From Persicimonas caeni (GTDB lineage Bacteria > Myxococcota_A > Bradymonadia > Bradymonadales > Bradymonadaceae), in the NCBI RefSeq assembly GCF_006517175.1, contig NZ_CP041186.1, positions 6,971,074-7,035,073 of the forward strand: a DNA stretch of 64,000 bases, in the 5' to 3' direction. This document shows positions 9,891-16,898 of this stretch, in pieces. The position numbers were made by a program, and so were the translations under genes. Numbering within the stretch: position 1 is the stretch's first letter; each line of letters begins with the position of its first letter. Under the pieces are notes generated by a model. It searched no databases. It saw nothing but the letters and a program-made list of their open reading frames with translations, and was not told the origin of the DNA.

Positions 9891-10462
9891 TCGGCGTCCT
9901 CGGGGTCGTCCGCTTCCTGTGAGGTGACGGCTGCTTGTTTCGTCACTGCTTGCTTCGTCACTGATACGGCCGCCGCGCGCAGTACGCGATCTTCGTGGAC
10001 GTAGCCGGGCCGGAAGCATTCGGCGACGCTGCCGGCCTCAAAGTCCTCGGTCTCCACGATGGTGACGGCTTCATGAACATTGGGGTCGAATGCGTCCCCG
10101 GGGCAGGGGCTCACAACTGCGATGCCGTGTTTTCCGAGCACGGACACGAGCTCCCGGTCGACCATCTCGAGGCCTTCACGCAGCGCGTCGATGTCAGCGG
10201 ACTCACCCGATTCGGCGAGCGCTTGACCGAGCGCATCGAGGGCGGGCAGCAGATCGGCGGCAAAATCGAGGTGGCCGCGCGCTTCCACGTCGCTAAATTT
10301 TCGGCGCATGCGCTCCACGCGCTTTTCGTGCTCCGAGCGCAGTTGGCCGAGTTTTTGCTGACTCTGAGCCTGCAGGTCGGTCTGACGCCGGCGCGCCGTG
10401 ACGGCGTACCAGGTGAATCCTGCGATGCCGATGGCGATGATTGCGAGCAATACTTCGATCAA
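9791..10462 (-). CDS. Membrane-anchored GrpE-like co-chaperone
   Basis: A 223-residue protein starting at TTG 10462, four bases after a GGAGGA ribosome site. It begins with a transmembrane helix (residues about 2-21), then a coiled coil (about 25-65) and a GrpE core: DLLPALDALGQAL corresponds to the LLPVxDNLExAL helix, and the beta-domain motifs FDPNVHEAVTIVE and YVHEDRVLRAAAVSV match canonical GrpE. An acidic C-terminal tail follows. GrpE is normally a soluble nucleotide-exchange factor for DnaK; the canonical copy lies at 15705 with dnaK and dnaJ. This paralogue would place exchange activity at the membrane, which is inference. A VTKQA pair in the tail is a short in-frame duplication. Confidence 0.85.
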   Translation of the reverse strand: MIEVLLAIIAIGIAGFTWYAVTARRRQTDLQAQSQQKLGQLRSEHEKRVERMRRKFSDVEARGHLDFAADLLPALDALGQALAESGESADIDALREGLEMVDRELVSVLGKHGIAVVSPCPGDAFDPNVHEAVTIVETEDFEAGSVAECFRPGYVHEDRVLRAAAVSVTKQAVTKQAAVTSQEADDPEDADQAGDREPDEVSPEAVDDEELEGSPETGSSSRL

Positions 10463-10543
10463 GAAATCCTCCGCGGAGGCAGGTCGATGGACGGCGGTGT
10501 TTGTAGCTCAAAAAGAGCTGGCATAAAACTCTTGTTGACCTTG

Positions 10544-10574
10544 TTGACAGCGGTTGAGGGGCGTGCTAGATAAT
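10544..10574 (+). promoter_or_regulatory. Sigma-70-type promoter of tRNA-Cys
   Basis: A perfect -35 box TTGACA (10544-10549) is followed 17 bases later by TAGATA, overlapping GATAAT (10569-10574). It ends ten bases before the mature tRNA-Cys, an ideal distance for a stable-RNA promoter. Confidence 0.75.
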
Positions 10575-10583
10575 TCCGCCCAC

Positions 10584-10655
10584 GGCGGCGTAGCCAAGTG
10601 GTAAGGCAAGGGCCTGCAAAGCCTTGATTCACCGGTTCGAATCCGGTCGCCGCCT
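10584..10655 (+). tRNA. tRNA-Cys (anticodon GCA)
   Basis: The sequence folds as a cloverleaf: acceptor GGCGGCG pairs with CGCCGCC (10648-10654), anticodon arm AGGGC/GCCTT encloses loop CTGCAAA with anticodon GCA, and the T arm ACCGG/CCGGT encloses TTCGAAT. The discriminator is T (10655), usual for bacterial tRNA-Cys is U. The 3' CCA is not encoded. A promoter and an intrinsic terminator flank it, so it is a single-gene unit. Confidence 0.95.
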
Positions 10656-10672
10656 CTAATATAAGCAAGTCG

Positions 10673-10712
10673 GAATGCGTGGTGTCGTCGACGGCATCAC
10701 GCATTCTTTTTT
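10673..10712 (+). terminator. Intrinsic terminator of tRNA-Cys
   Basis: A 15-base-pair stem (GAATGCGTG outer segment pairing with CACGCATTC, inner segment with wobble pairs) closes a TCGA tetraloop and is followed by six T residues at 10707-10712. Confidence 0.88.
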
Positions 10713-10750
10713 CTTGCGAAATTCTTTGTGATCCGTCCCTGACGTAATCA

Positions 10751-10779
10751 TTGACCCCGGGGGCGTTCGCATCTATCGT
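10751..10779 (+). promoter_or_regulatory. Possible sigma-70 promoter of the receiver gene
   Basis: TTGACC at 10751-10756 and TATCGT at 10774-10779 are separated by 17 bases, about 50 bases ahead of the response-regulator start codon at 10830. It matches consensus only partly. Confidence 0.45.
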
Positions 10780-10829
10780 ATTCTCGGCTCGCAGTTTGTC
10801 TTTACGTAAGCAGTGCAGGAGGCCAGAGC

Positions 10830-11204
10830 ATGGAGCCGACGCGCAAGGTGATGATACTCGACGACAACATCCTCGATGTGATGGAGGTCGAGGAGTACCT
10901 TGAAGAAGGGGGATATCAAGTCGTCAAGCTGTCTTCGCCGAATGGCGTGCTGTCGAAGATCGACTACGAGCAGCCCGAGATTCTTCTGCTCGATATGCAG
11001 ATGCCCCGTCTCAACATGGAAGAGCTGCTCGAAGAACTTCGCGGCTCGGTCGAGTACGAAGATTTGGTCATCGTGCTCTTCAGTGACATGGAAGCCGAGA
11101 CGATGCAGCAGTACTGCATCAACAACGACATCAACGGATATTTCTGTAAGTCGATGGACGTCACCCAGATCGCTGACTTCCTCGACAACTTTTACGAGAT
11201 CTGA
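10830..11204 (+). CDS. Single-domain response regulator (CheY-like receiver)
   Basis: A 124-residue protein consisting only of a receiver domain. The acidic pair DD (residues 11-12) follows the first strand (VMILDDN), the phospho-acceptor Asp lies in LLLDMQMP at about residue 53, the conserved Thr/Ser is in VLFSDME, and the invariant Lys is in YFCKSMD. There is no output domain, so it should act through a partner protein or a phosphorelay. It stands alone between tRNA-Cys and the glycosyltransferase-like gene, with its own likely promoter. The orphan kinase pair about 1.7 kb upstream is a candidate partner, but nothing in the sequence proves this. Confidence 0.93.
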   Translation: MEPTRKVMILDDNILDVMEVEEYLEEGGYQVVKLSSPNGVLSKIDYEQPEILLLDMQMPRLNMEELLEELRGSVEYEDLVIVLFSDMEAETMQQYCINNDINGYFCKSMDVTQIADFLDNFYEI

Positions 11205-11362
11205 GCCGACGCCCGGGGGCAGGCCGCCACAGCGTGGTCTGGCCGCCGAGAGCCCTCTCCACTCGCCTGCTCGGGGCTGATCGTTGCCCCGAACCGAACA
11301 CTTCGCGCGGGGAGCGCTACCTACTACTCGCGTCGCGCAAAGCTCCCAACAGGGTACTTTCC

Positions 11363-13105
11363 ATGACCGATTCTGGTGCGCAGTCCGATCAAGCCGAAAA
11401 ATCAACCCAATCAGACAACGGCGCCGCCGAGAGCCCCTCGCAAGGGTCGGCCACGGTGTGGATTTTGGTCGATCGCTCGGCCTACCAGGCCGCGTTCGAA
11501 ACGGTCGCCGAACACCTGCGCGATGCGGGCTGCGACGCTCAGATCGTCACGATCACCGAGGTGATCGGCTCGGTCGCCCGCGAAGCACTCGCCGGCGGCG
11601 CCGAGCGTCTGCTGCGCGGACTGAAGGTGGCCTTCCAGGGCCGCACCACCGAAGAGGACTTGCTCGGCGCGGTGCGCCGCGCGCGCCCGGACGTCATCGC
11701 GGTGACCAACCCGCGCTACGGTCGTGCGCTGAGCTTTCTCGAGTCGCTCTCGGGCATTCGCACGTTGCAGGTAGGCATTCTGCCCGATTTCAACCTGTCG
11801 ACCGACTGGATCAATAGCTCCCTTCAGGCGTTCATCGTGCCGACCGACGAGCACCGCGAGCGTCTCGTCTCGAGTGGCTTTCTCGGTGACCGTGTGTTGG
11901 TCGCCGCCCCTGCCATCCAGGCCGGCTTCGCCCGCGAGGTCGAGCGCGACGAGACACGTGGCCAGTTCGGCTTCGACAAAGAAAAGGTCGTGCTCGTGAG
12001 CGCGCCCGGGTTCTCGCCGCATATCCTCGAGAAGATGGTCTTCCAGGCCACGCTCGTCGAGGCGGACGCGCGCTTCGTCTTCCATCACGAAGGTGACAGC
12101 GCTTGCGCCGCGGCGCTCCGGCGTGCTGCCGACCAATATGGGCTACGCGCGGCGATGTTCGGCAAAGTCCCCGACCTCGAACGTTTCGTGGCCGCCAGTG
12201 ATCTCGTGGTCGCGCCCACGACGGAGCCCCTCTTGGCCGAGGTCCTCGCGCAGGGCCGGCCGCTGTTGCTCGTCGGCGCTGAAGAGCAGGGCGCTGCGCA
12301 GGCCGAGTTTCTCGGCGAGCGCGGCGCGGCGCATCATGTGGTCGACGTACTGCGGCTCGGCAGCGAGATCGAGCGCATGCTCGACGACGAAGAGCTCGCC
12401 AAGGCGACCGAGGCAGCCGAGGAGCTCGGGGCCATGGACGGCAGCGAACAGGTCGCGCGCGCCTTGCAATTGGCCGTCGAGAATGCCGACGACTGGCTGT
12501 CGGCGCCGACGGACGCCACCGGAGGGCCCCAGCAGGAGGCGCCGGGTGATGAGGGCGACGAAGAAGAGACCACGTTCGAGGCCGGCGGACCCTTCGAGAC
12601 GATCGGCACGGGCAAACCGAAGCGTGAGACGGCCGAAGCCGAACCCGAAGGAGACAAGGCGCAGCGTACGCGGCGCGAGCAGACTTACACGGGGATCTCG
12701 GCCGCCGAGGCCAAAGAGCAACTCGCCGAGCTCATCTTGATGGAACGCGAGCTCGAGCGGAAGCTGGCCGAATGTGAAAAGCAGCAGGAGCGCTGGCGCA
12801 ACCGCCTCGAGTTGGCGCGAGAGTGGAACGAGCAGGACTTGGCCGACGAAGCCAAAGAGATCTTGCGCGGCTATTTGAGCGACGCCGAAGCCCTCGAAGA
12901 GGACCTCGTCGACGTGCGCCGTCAAAAGCAAAAGCTCAAGCGCGCCGCCGGTGCATCCGGGCCGAGCTCGGATCGTCGGGCGCTCCCCTCGGGTGACGGT
13001 GAGCCCGACCGTGAGCGTCAGGTCGAGGAGCGTTTCCGGAAGATGGAGCTCGACCGCGACCTGGACGACCTCAAAGACAAGATCCGGCGCGAGCTCGGCG
13101 ACTGA
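11363..13105 (+). CDS. GT28/MurG-like glycosyltransferase domain fused to a C-terminal coiled coil
   Basis: From ATG 11363 the protein has 580 residues; the longer frame to 11234 has no supporting ribosome site. Residues about 30-390 read as a GT-B fold: an N-terminal Rossmann half (VWILVDRSAYQAAFETVAEHL), a linker (VGILPDFNLSTDWINS) and a C-terminal half with the nucleotide-sugar site pattern DLERFVAASDLVVAP...LLAEVLAQGRPLLLVG, as in MurG and MGDG synthases. The GGGH-type donor loop near the N-terminus is not obvious, so activity is uncertain. Residues about 400-450 are acidic linker and about 455-580 a highly charged coiled coil (LILMERELERKLAECEKQQE). A flippase-like membrane protein follows 4 bases downstream, suggesting joint work on a lipid-linked or envelope substrate. 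Confidence 0.7.
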   Translation: MTDSGAQSDQAEKSTQSDNGAAESPSQGSATVWILVDRSAYQAAFETVAEHLRDAGCDAQIVTITEVIGSVAREALAGGAERLLRGLKVAFQGRTTEEDLLGAVRRARPDVIAVTNPRYGRALSFLESLSGIRTLQVGILPDFNLSTDWINSSLQAFIVPTDEHRERLVSSGFLGDRVLVAAPAIQAGFAREVERDETRGQFGFDKEKVVLVSAPGFSPHILEKMVFQATLVEADARFVFHHEGDSACAAALRRAADQYGLRAAMFGKVPDLERFVAASDLVVAPTTEPLLAEVLAQGRPLLLVGAEEQGAAQAEFLGERGAAHHVVDVLRLGSEIERMLDDEELAKATEAAEELGAMDGSEQVARALQLAVENADDWLSAPTDATGGPQQEAPGDEGDEEETTFEAGGPFETIGTGKPKRETAEAEPEGDKAQRTRREQTYTGISAAEAKEQLAELILMERELERKLAECEKQQERWRNRLELAREWNEQDLADEAKEILRGYLSDAEALEEDLVDVRRQKQKLKRAAGASGPSSDRRALPSGDGEPDRERQVEERFRKMELDRDLDDLKDKIRRELGD

Positions 13106-13109
13106 CACG

Positions 13110-14162
13110 ATGCTCCGATTCGCAGTCTATTTTCTACTCGCCAACGTGATCGGCGGGTTCTTCCTGTGGCTCGCCGCGCGCGATCTACCTTTCGATCAGA
13201 TCGGAGGGTATCTCGAACAAGCCGACATGGCCCACCTGGGCCTATGGGCGGGCGTATTTGTGTTGATCTACGCCGTCTGCCACTGGGCACGCATTTTTCG
13301 ATGGTCCTACCTGGTGCGCCCGTTGGGCGACGACATCGACACGATGACGGTCCACCGCGTGTGCACCGTCGGCTTCACGGCGATCATCTTGTTGCCGCTC
13401 CGGCTCGGAGAACTCGTAAGGCCGTACTTGCTCGCGCGGCGCACCGAGTTGCCGATGAGCGGGGTGTTGGCGACCGCGGTCGTCGAGCGAGTCCTCGACG
13501 GTTTGTTGATGACCGGCTTGCTCTTCGTGACGCTCGCTTTCTACAGCGGCGATCGCGCCACCGGGTTTGCCACCACAGCCGGGCTGATCGCCGCGGCCAT
13601 TTTCGTGCCTGCCTTGTTAGTCTGTCTGCTCGCGTTTTGGCGCAAGGACTGGACCCTCGAGCTTCTACGACGCATCGGCAATCCAATCTCGGAGGGGCTC
13701 ACCGAGAAAGCCACCGGCATGCTCGATGAATTTATCAAGGGCTTCCGCGGCCTGCTCGAAGCCGACGAGCTCGGTCGATACCTCTTCATCACCGCCCTTT
13801 ATTGGTTCACCAACATCTTGTCGATGTGGGTGCTCGCACACTTGGGCTTCGGCCTCGACGTGACCATGTGGGAGGTGGCCACCGTGCTGCCGATTTTGGT
13901 CATCGGGATCATGATTCCGGCCGGCCCGGGGCTCGCGGGCAACTTCGAGTATTTCATGGCCAAAGGTCTGGCGCTCTTCGTGGCCGTCGAGGTCGCCGAG
14001 GTGGGCGCTAAGGTCGCCGTATTCGCCGCCGCGGTGCACGTGCTGCAATTCCTCGTGATCGTCATCCCAGGGTTCTTCGTCATGTGGAGCGACCCGGAGG
14101 CCCGCCACCTCATCCAGCTCTCCAAGCAGGCAGAAGAAGCTGTGCCGCACGAAGACGCGTGA
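13110..14162 (+). CDS. Lysylphosphatidylglycerol synthase TM region / flippase-like integral membrane protein
   Basis: The true start is ATG 13110, four bases after the previous stop; the longer frame overlaps that gene. The 350-residue product has about eight hydrophobic helices and the family signatures ARIFRWSYLVRPLG near the N-terminus, LPLRLGELVRPYLLARR in the middle and IPAGPGLAGNFEYFMAKGL near the C-terminus, typical of the LPG_synthase_TM/UPF0104 family. Members include the membrane half of MprF and AglD-like proteins associated with lipid translocation. It has no soluble synthase half. Coupling to the GT28-like gene suggests handling of the lipid product of that protein; this is inference. 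Confidence 0.88.
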   Translation: MLRFAVYFLLANVIGGFFLWLAARDLPFDQIGGYLEQADMAHLGLWAGVFVLIYAVCHWARIFRWSYLVRPLGDDIDTMTVHRVCTVGFTAIILLPLRLGELVRPYLLARRTELPMSGVLATAVVERVLDGLLMTGLLFVTLAFYSGDRATGFATTAGLIAAAIFVPALLVCLLAFWRKDWTLELLRRIGNPISEGLTEKATGMLDEFIKGFRGLLEADELGRYLFITALYWFTNILSMWVLAHLGFGLDVTMWEVATVLPILVIGIMIPAGPGLAGNFEYFMAKGLALFVAVEVAEVGAKVAVFAAAVHVLQFLVIVIPGFFVMWSDPEARHLIQLSKQAEEAVPHEDA

Positions 14163-14286
14163 TACGAACTCCGCCGATATCTCGACATGCCCCACACAGG
14201 CGGTTAAGATGCCCGCGGGAGGAATTCCGGAGCCTGTTCAACCGCTCTTGGGATAGCAAAGCGCCTCATCTTCACGGGGCGCGTGA

Positions 14287-14452
14287 CTAGTGGTGTGACA
14301 CCGAGATTCGATTCACCTTCGCCGGACTAGCACCGCCAGCTTCGGCGCTCACTTCTCGGCGATGCGCTGCATCGCCTGCGGGGTTCGCATCCGAATCTGG
14401 CGGCGCTATCCTCGCCGAGAGGTTGAATCTCACTTCGCTGTCACACCACTAG
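14287..14452. repeat. 166-bp near-perfect palindromic intergenic element
   Basis: The ends are exact 14-base inverted repeats (CTAGTGGTGTGACA at 14287-14300 and its complement at 14439-14452). The arms keep pairing imperfectly inward, with shared blocks such as GATTCA, CGCCAG and TTCGG, down to a central palindrome GGCGATG/CATCGCC at 14358-14376. The whole element would fold into one long hairpin. It lies in the 374-base gap before hrcA, immediately ahead of the hrcA promoter. No transposase or coding frame is inside, so it resembles a MITE or other mobile palindromic repeat. Confidence 0.75.
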
Positions 14453-14455
14453 CGA

Positions 14456-14483
14456 TTGACACTTTTAGTTTTCGCTTGATAAT
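14456..14483 (+). promoter_or_regulatory. Sigma-70-type promoter of the hrcA heat-shock cluster
   Basis: A perfect -35 TTGACA at 14456-14461 and GATAAT at 14478-14483 are 16 bases apart, 53 bases before the hrcA start. It begins four bases after the palindromic element. I found no CIRCE operator (TTAGCACTC-N9-GAGTGCTAA) near it; a short AGCGA/TCGCT inverted pair (14451-14455, 14472-14476) spans the promoter. Confidence 0.7.
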
Positions 14484-14536
14484 CGTTGTGGACTTTTTTT
14501 GCGCGAAGTAGCGTAAGTCTGCCGCAAGGAGGCCGC

Positions 14537-15577
14537 GTGGTTTCCCTGACAGAGAGACAACGCAAAGTATTGTTTCGGGTGATCGACGAGTTCATCGCCA
14601 CCGGAGAGCCGGTGTCTAGCGCGTCGGTAGCTCGTAGCAAGGTCGTCGACGTCAGCTCGGCGACCATCCGAAACGTCATGGCGGATCTCGAAGAGTTCGG
14701 GCTTCTGCTCCAGCCGCACACCTCGGCAGGGCGCATCCCGACCCCGGCGGGGACGCGCCGCTACGTCAACTACTTGTACGCGCAGAACGAGCACTTGCAG
14801 AACCCCTACCGCCACGAACTCGACCGCGAGTTCTGCGGGTTGGGGGATAATGTCGAGAGAGTGACCAAGCGCGCCGGTGAGCTCATTAGCCGGTTGTCGA
14901 GTCTGACGAGCATCGTCTCGATGGCCAGCCTGCAGAACGTGCGGCTTCGCGATATCAAGCTGTCGCTACTCGGCGACAGTCGAGTGCTGGTGATCTTGGT
15001 GGCCGAGGACGGGCGGGTCTACAACCGGGTCGTGCGTATGGGCGAGGCCATCGGAACCGACCTGCTGGCAAAGACCCAGAAGTATTTGACCGACCTGGTC
15101 GGCGGCCAGACCCTGGCGCAGGTGCGCCGTCGAGTCGCCGACGAGCGGCGGCTGGCCGAGGCGCGCTACCGCGACTACGTCGAAAAGGCGCTCGAAATCG
15201 GGCGCAAGGCGCTCGAAGAGACGCCCGAGCTCGACGTGCACGTCGAGGGCACGCTCAACATCTTGGACCATCGCGAGTTCTCCGACGACGTCGACAGGCT
15301 GCGTGAGCTGCTCCGTGCGCTCGAGGAGAAGGAGCGTGTGGTCCAATTGATCGACAAAGTTTGTGAAAACCGGCGCCCACAGGCGTTTATCGGCCCCGAG
15401 CTCGGCTGGGACCTGGGTGACGATCTGAGTTTGATCGTTTGCGATTATTACCGAGGTGACGAGCATATGGGCATCATAGGGGTTCTCGGGCCCATCCGCA
15501 TGGATTATGCCCGGGTCATTCCTCTGGTCGATTACGCGGCCGATGTGCTATCGAGGGAGCTGGCGATCGATGATTGA
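14537..15577 (+). CDS. hrcA: Heat-inducible transcription repressor HrcA
   Basis: HrcA represses heat-shock operons by binding CIRCE operators and is kept active by GroEL. The 346-residue product from GTG 14537 (AAGGAGG site four bases before) begins VSLTERQRKVLFRVIDEFIATGEP, the family's N-terminal winged helix, with recognition region SSATIRNVMADLEEFGLL and the hallmark QPHTSAGRIPTPAGTRRYVN. The C-terminal part contains the HrcA-fold domain and the conserved GDDLSLIVCDYYRGDEHMGIIGVLGPIRMDYARVIPLVDYAAD pattern. It heads the cluster hrcA-grpE-dnaK-dnaJ. The longer frame from 14486 lacks a ribosome site. No CIRCE sequence was seen before hrcA, grpE or dnaK, so its target here may be a diverged operator or lie elsewhere, such as before groESL. 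Confidence 0.95.
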   Translation: MVSLTERQRKVLFRVIDEFIATGEPVSSASVARSKVVDVSSATIRNVMADLEEFGLLLQPHTSAGRIPTPAGTRRYVNYLYAQNEHLQNPYRHELDREFCGLGDNVERVTKRAGELISRLSSLTSIVSMASLQNVRLRDIKLSLLGDSRVLVILVAEDGRVYNRVVRMGEAIGTDLLAKTQKYLTDLVGGQTLAQVRRRVADERRLAEARYRDYVEKALEIGRKALEETPELDVHVEGTLNILDHREFSDDVDRLRELLRALEEKERVVQLIDKVCENRRPQAFIGPELGWDLGDDLSLIVCDYYRGDEHMGIIGVLGPIRMDYARVIPLVDYAADVLSRELAIDD

Positions 15578-15704
15578 GGACCGCTCCAGGGGGCACGAGT
15601 GGCGGTCGATTGTAGTTAGACCATTCTGATTTGTTATTTCCACGCAGGAGTGCGCGCGTCGCGAACACGAGGGTGACGCGCGGGCTCGTTGGGAGGCTTT
15701 AGCT

Positions 15705-16772
15705 TTGACTGACGAGAGGCAGAAGTTGAACGAGACACTTGCAGACAAGCCATCGAGCGCCGACGAGAACTCGCAGGCCGACCAGACTGATGACTCGCAG
15801 CTCTCGGAGTCCCCTGAAAGCAGCGACAACGACACTCCCGAGTCCGAGGAGACCTCGCAGCCCCAGAATGAAGAGGTCGGCGAGGAAGCGTCCGAAGCCT
15901 CCGAGGCGAGCGAAGTTTCCGAAGCCAGCGAGGCGTCGGAAGCCAGCGAAGCGTCCGAGGCGAGCGAAGCTTCGGAAGACGCCGAGGCAGCCGGAGCGGG
16001 CCAGCAAGATGAAGGGCAGCCGGACGAGGCCCAACAAGACGACTCCGAACAACCTGCTGCAGAAGAGGCGTCCGCGGACGAAGAAGAACTCGAGGGCTTG
16101 TTCCTGAGCCCGGACGATGACTCCGAAGACGTCATCGAAGTCGACTACTCCGAGGAGACGGCGGGCGGCGGCATGGAGGTGCGTCAAGAGGACGTCTCCG
16201 AGCTGCACGACCAGATCGCGCGTCTCGAGGAAAAGGTCGAAGAGGCCGAGCGCGAGCGCGGCGAGTTCAAGGAGCGTTGGGTGCGCGCCGCCGCCGACCT
16301 GGAGAACCTGCGCAAGCGTGCCAAGCGCGAAAAGGAAGAGCAGCGCAAGTACGGCAACGACAAGCTCGCCCTCGAACTTCTTCCGGCGGTCGACAACCTC
16401 GAGCGTGCGCTGGCACATGCCGAGAAGAGCGACGACTCGGGCTCCATCGTCGACGGCGTCAAGATGGTCTATCGCCAAATCTTGACCGCTTTCGAGAAGC
16501 ACGGCATCACCGGCTTCGAGTCGAAGGGCGAGAAGTTCAACCCCGAGCAACACGAAGCGATCCAGCAAGTCGAGACCACCGAGCACGACACGGGCACGGT
16601 TGTCGAGCAGTATCAAAAGGGTTACTTCATTCACGACCGCCTGCTGCGCCCCGCGATGGTCTCTGTTGCCAAGCGCGTCGCTGGCGGAGATAATGATCAA
16701 CAATCCGAGGCAAGCGAGGCTTCTGACTCGAGCGAAGCAACCGACGAAGGAACGACGGACGCCGACGAGTAA
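15705..16772 (+). CDS. grpE: GrpE nucleotide-exchange factor with long acidic N-terminal extension
   Basis: The start is TTG 15705, eight bases after GGGAGG. The 355-residue protein is far longer than the usual 180-200. Residues about 1-160 are an acidic, low-complexity extension with ten consecutive Glu-Ala-Ser-type triplets; about 165-215 is the long GrpE coiled coil; and about 215-325 is the core (LALELLPAVDNLERAL, FNPEQHEAIQQVE, GYFIHDRLLRPAMVSVAKR). A short acidic tail again holds SEASEAS. GrpE releases ADP from DnaK so that substrate can be discharged. Gene order with dnaK and dnaJ supports it as the canonical copy; a membrane-anchored paralogue sits at 9791. Confidence 0.95.
   Translation: MTDERQKLNETLADKPSSADENSQADQTDDSQLSESPESSDNDTPESEETSQPQNEEVGEEASEASEASEVSEASEASEASEASEASEASEDAEAAGAGQQDEGQPDEAQQDDSEQPAAEEASADEEELEGLFLSPDDDSEDVIEVDYSEETAGGGMEVRQEDVSELHDQIARLEEKVEEAERERGEFKERWVRAAADLENLRKRAKREKEEQRKYGNDKLALELLPAVDNLERALAHAEKSDDSGSIVDGVKMVYRQILTAFEKHGITGFESKGEKFNPEQHEAIQQVETTEHDTGTVVEQYQKGYFIHDRLLRPAMVSVAKRVAGGDNDQQSEASEASDSSEATDEGTTDADE
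15885..15974 (+). repeat. In-frame 9-base repeats encoding (Glu-Ala/Val-Ser)10 in grpE
   Basis: Ten consecutive 9-base units of the type GAA/GAG-GCN-TCN/AGC (one has GTT) encode the acidic triplet array. Synonymous codons vary between units, so the amino-acid pattern is maintained despite drift, while the array could still slip and change length in frame. Confidence 0.9.
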
Positions 16773-16898
16773 GCCGATGCCTCCAGACGCCCGCGAGGCC
16801 CACCGGTCGCTGTCATGATCTACGCGACCGACGCCGAGCGTGCGTCTGAGACGCCGCCGAATCGTGAATCAACGTAAACCGAATCAGGTCTACACCCC

